This document shows, one piece after another, positions 61,570-64,000 of a stretch of 64,000 nucleotides of DNA. The stretch lies in contig NC_134033.1 of NCBI RefSeq assembly GCF_964204645.1, positions 14,200,155 to 14,264,154 on the forward strand, read 5' to 3'. Positions within the stretch are counted from its first letter, which is position 1, and the number at the start of each line of letters is the position of its first letter. Source of the DNA: Tubulanus polymorphus. Lineage: Eukaryota > Nemertea > Palaeonemertea > Tubulaniformes > Tubulanidae. A program made the position numbers and the translations under genes. The notes under the pieces are model-generated. The model saw nothing but the letters and a program-made list of their open reading frames with translations. It searched no databases and was not told the DNA's origin.

Positions 61570-62509
61570 TCGTAAACGATAGTAAATCTCATACCAAATA
61601 TGGGGGGCATTGTTCGGTTGATCGTGAATGAGATTGGGCGTGTCTACATAAACCAGGCGCGTCCGTATTGTATAGATGCTCGAGCGACATAGTATTCATT
61701 TTGGGGACATTTTATAGTTACCGTACTATTTATAGTACCGTCTGATATTTTTTAAACCGATTCTGGTTCGATGTTTTTGAATGTTTACGAATTATCAGGC
61801 ATTTATTGTCGTAGCGGCGATGTTAAAACAAAATGATTATTTCCTTTAAAAAAAGCGAATTTAAATCTATTTCAGGGGCGGACTTTGGCCGGAAATGAAA
61901 AGGGCATAATACTGAAAAAAGGCAAGTTAACTATCTAGTCAAAACAAGGCTTTGGAAAATTTGAAATTTCGATGCATTTTCATACAATTTCTATGCCATT
62001 TTATGAGGGACATTTAAGAGAACGTAAGTCATAAATCTTGCACTGCGGATTGCTATCTTATTAGTATCAGGTGGAAATGAGAAAATATTGCCATAATATG
62101 AGAAAATATTGCCATAATATTTTATATTATATCATGAGAAAATATTGCCATAATATTTTCAAAAGAGCACGGGAAAACTGTGTCGGGAGCACGCGTCCTC
62201 GTCTGGATGCACCCCTGACTGTATTTTCTATAACACGTCGGTGCTTTTGAAGTTAGCGCGGGTCTTGTCGTGAGCTACGCGCCGGCGAAACGACCAATGC
62301 GCCATCTATCTTATAACGCTGATATCGACTAACGGACAAATTAGTTTACCGGTCACCAAGCAACCGCCGTACCGAATCGGTCATGTGATCAACACACATT
62401 TCACTTCCTGGTTGACAACAACAGTAGCACACACACAACAGTAGTGTCAGTACTAGACATAAGTGTACATTTCAGAGCTTGGTTAGCGTCATATTCACCG
62501 GCTAAAAAG

Positions 62510-62602
62510 ATGCACAGAGCGTACCACTCGATTTTACCGTGTCACAATAAACTGTTACAAAAACGCTGGGATCAGACGTATTATGATGAACACAGACGGA
62601 AG
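62510..62602 (+). CDS. CFAP97-domain gene exon 1
   Basis: 93 nt, 31 codons, ending HRRK before GTAGGACG. The aromatic pattern W...YY and the basic HRRK match the start of the CFAP97 domain. Confidence 0.83.
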
Positions 62603-63427
62603 GTAGGACGAGATTTTCTATGTATAATTCCCAGAATGAATTACTCTTACGCTACACTGTGTGTGTATCGCTATGAGCCATGTTTATATCTTCTGCAGTC
62701 TTTATAATTTGAGGCGAAGGTATTTGTAAAGTAGACATGTATAAATTATATATATATAACATTTATATTCGATTATATAATTCAGTTACATTGTAATAAT
62801 ATGACGAGATAAATTACATCGGTGAAAAATTGCCTGGTAACACCGAACACCAGTAGCTTATTCATGCTGTATTATGCAGTATCCCTAACGATTGACACAT
62901 GGGCAGCACAGAAGCCGTGTGATGATTTTGAAACTAATTAAGAAAATGGAATTGCGTGAAAAAATCTAAAAATTTAGATGATTTGGTTGCTATGTTTTGC
63001 TAGATTTTCGGCAATATCAATCGATTCTTTGTTTCTCACCAAACGGTCGAATTTCCAGAGATGAAAATTTGTGTTTTAACGAGTTACGTAAAAAAGTTGT
63101 ATGGAACAATCCAAAGTTCAAAAATCTACCTGACCAATGCTGTTAAATATAACGACTGTATAACATGCGTATTTTCGGAATAGTTAAAACTTGAACACAT
63201 GAACTTATGAAGTTAAGAAATGAATAATTGAATATTAATATAATTTGAACAATACTTTTTGCACTATTCATTTGATCTATTCGTCCATTATTTCTTTATT
63301 AAATTCGTAACAAACGCTTCAAAAACCGACTTCAATCTGTTTACAGGTTCGTGATGCCAGTGCAGTGGTCGACTCGTCAGCTCCGAGGACGTATGTGCAT
63401 TTACATCTCAAACTCAAGAAATTACAG
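62510..63427 (+). CDS. CFAP97-domain protein (CFAP97D2-like), 5' part; gene runs off the window
   Basis: Two coding exons, 62510-62602 and 63347-63427, both phase 0, with donors GTAGGA and GTAAGA and acceptor TTTACAG. They give 58 residues: MHRAYHSILPCHNKLLQKRW, DQTYYDEHRRK, VRDASAVVDSSAPRT and YVHLHLKLKKLQ. Small CFAP97-domain proteins begin with this pattern (MHR.Y...LP..N..LQ..W, YY..HRRKV, P.V D...P.TY.HLHLKL.KLQ) and continue with a helical EEER segment, which must lie beyond 64000 or in an exon I could not see. The family is linked to cilia and sperm flagella. The start ATG at 62510 fits the family; an in-frame ATG at 62444 would add 22 residues with no resemblance. Confidence 0.85.
62603..63346. 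other. Intron 1 of the CFAP97-domain gene
   Basis: 744 bp of AT-rich sequence. Nothing recognised. Confidence 0.7.
63347..63427 (+). CDS. CFAP97-domain gene exon 2
   Basis: 81 nt, 27 codons (VRDASAVVDSSAPRTYVHLH then LKLKKLQ), ending before GTAAGAAG. The core TYVHLHLKLKKLQ is diagnostic. Confidence 0.87.
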
Positions 63428-64000
63428 GTAAGAAGCGTCGGTTTTAGGTTTTCAACTGATAGAACTTCAACCGCAATAAGTTCGAGTTCGAATTCAACGC
63501 CCATCAAAGAGGGGTGTGTTCGGGGTAATTGTCGAAGCGAGTATCCGTAGGTACGAAGTAAAAATCTATTGCCGGATAGCCACACTCTCCGAACTAGAGA
63601 ATAGATAATAAGTTTAAAACCCATTATATACCAAATTTAAAAGGTTGAAAACTAATTTTGTCCATCAAAAATTAAATTAAAAGACACAACGTTTCGCGGA
63701 CTTTCTTTAAAGATCATCTACAGGTTTTATCTTGAAAATCAGTTGGTTTAAACTGATTAATTTCCATGCAATCTGTGAGGCAGTTCTTGTCAAATAGAAA
63801 TCTGTCGGCCATATTCGCCTGCAAATCTTCTTAGGCGTTTTAATAAAATATCTTGTAGCAATAAACACTGCGTGCCAGAGCTGCCAGAATTTCAAAAGGC
63901 CGAAAAAAATTCTTGGCAACGTAGGCCTAATCGAAAATGGGAATGACTTATTGGTATTTACGAACAATAAATAATTAATTTCCATCTATTTTTGCCCGTG
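63428..64000. other. Intron 2 of the CFAP97-domain gene (partial)
   Basis: 573 bp to the window end with no exon matching the expected EEER helical segment. Nothing else recognised. Confidence 0.6.

Larger units (their letters stand above)
60694..62509. promoter_or_regulatory. Divergent intergenic region between YAP and the CFAP97-domain gene
   Basis: 1.8 kb that must contain the 5' ends of both genes. No TATA box is obvious on either strand. Two perfect CRE palindromes (61162-61169 and 61557-61564) and an M-CAT/TEAD-type CATTCCA (61563-61569) that overlaps the second CRE are the only motifs that stand out. Direct repeats of GAGAAAATATTGCCATAATA lie at about 62080-62160. Confidence 0.5.

Noticed and set aside
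62444-62509. Upstream in-frame ATG of the CFAP97-domain gene
   Set aside because: The added 22 residues do not resemble the family, whose members start MHR; treated as 5' UTR.

Overview
The window is nuclear DNA of an invertebrate animal. The genes are split by GT-AG introns, the proteins are clearly metazoan, and the introns are full of small non-autonomous transposons, minisatellites and simple repeats. A marine lophotrochozoan such as a mollusc, brachiopod or annelid is my best guess, but the phylum is not settled by the sequence.

Layout. Positions 764-20116 (minus strand) hold a complete gene for RPB1, the largest subunit of RNA polymerase II (POLR2A). I could join 23 coding exons into one open frame of 1963 codons plus stop, close to the 1970 residues of human RPB1. 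It has both zinc sites, the NADFDGDE catalytic loop, the bridge helix, the trigger loop and about 47-50 C-terminal heptads. Positions 20117-30395 are intergenic or downstream of the next gene and contain no convincing coding sequence. Positions 30396-60693 (minus strand) hold a complete YAP/Yorkie gene, the transcriptional co-activator of the Hippo pathway. It has seven coding exons and 462 residues, with a TEAD-binding region, two WW domains, all five LATS-type HxRxxS sites, the phosphodegron and the C-terminal TWL. Intron 1 is about 15 kb and intron 3 about 10 kb; both are packed with repeats. From 62510 on the plus strand, divergent from YAP, lie the first two coding exons of a CFAP97-domain (cilium/flagellum associated) gene that runs off the window.

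Repeats. I see (i) four copies of a piggyBac-like MITE with TTAA target sites in POLR2A introns; (ii) a broad set of foldback MITEs starting GGGCC/GGTCC and flanked by CAG or CTG, as expected of PIF/Harbinger elements; (iii) an element with ends like CAGGGTGGCCAC (hAT-like); (iv) a dispersed repeat with a core of about 108 bp, often in tandem; (v) a tRNA-like SINE; and (vi) many minisatellites. The most striking is a 47-bp array at the end of POLR2A exon 3 that has copied the exon's own 5' splice site eight or nine times. Next is a pair of related 78-bp arrays in opposite orientation on the two sides of YAP exon 2.

The three genes have no known joint pathway beyond the general fact that YAP stimulates Pol II transcription. 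YAP and the CFAP97-domain gene are head to head across 1.8 kb that contains two perfect CRE palindromes and an M-CAT/TEAD-type motif. No prokaryotic features, CRISPR arrays, rRNA genes or convincing functional tRNA genes were found.
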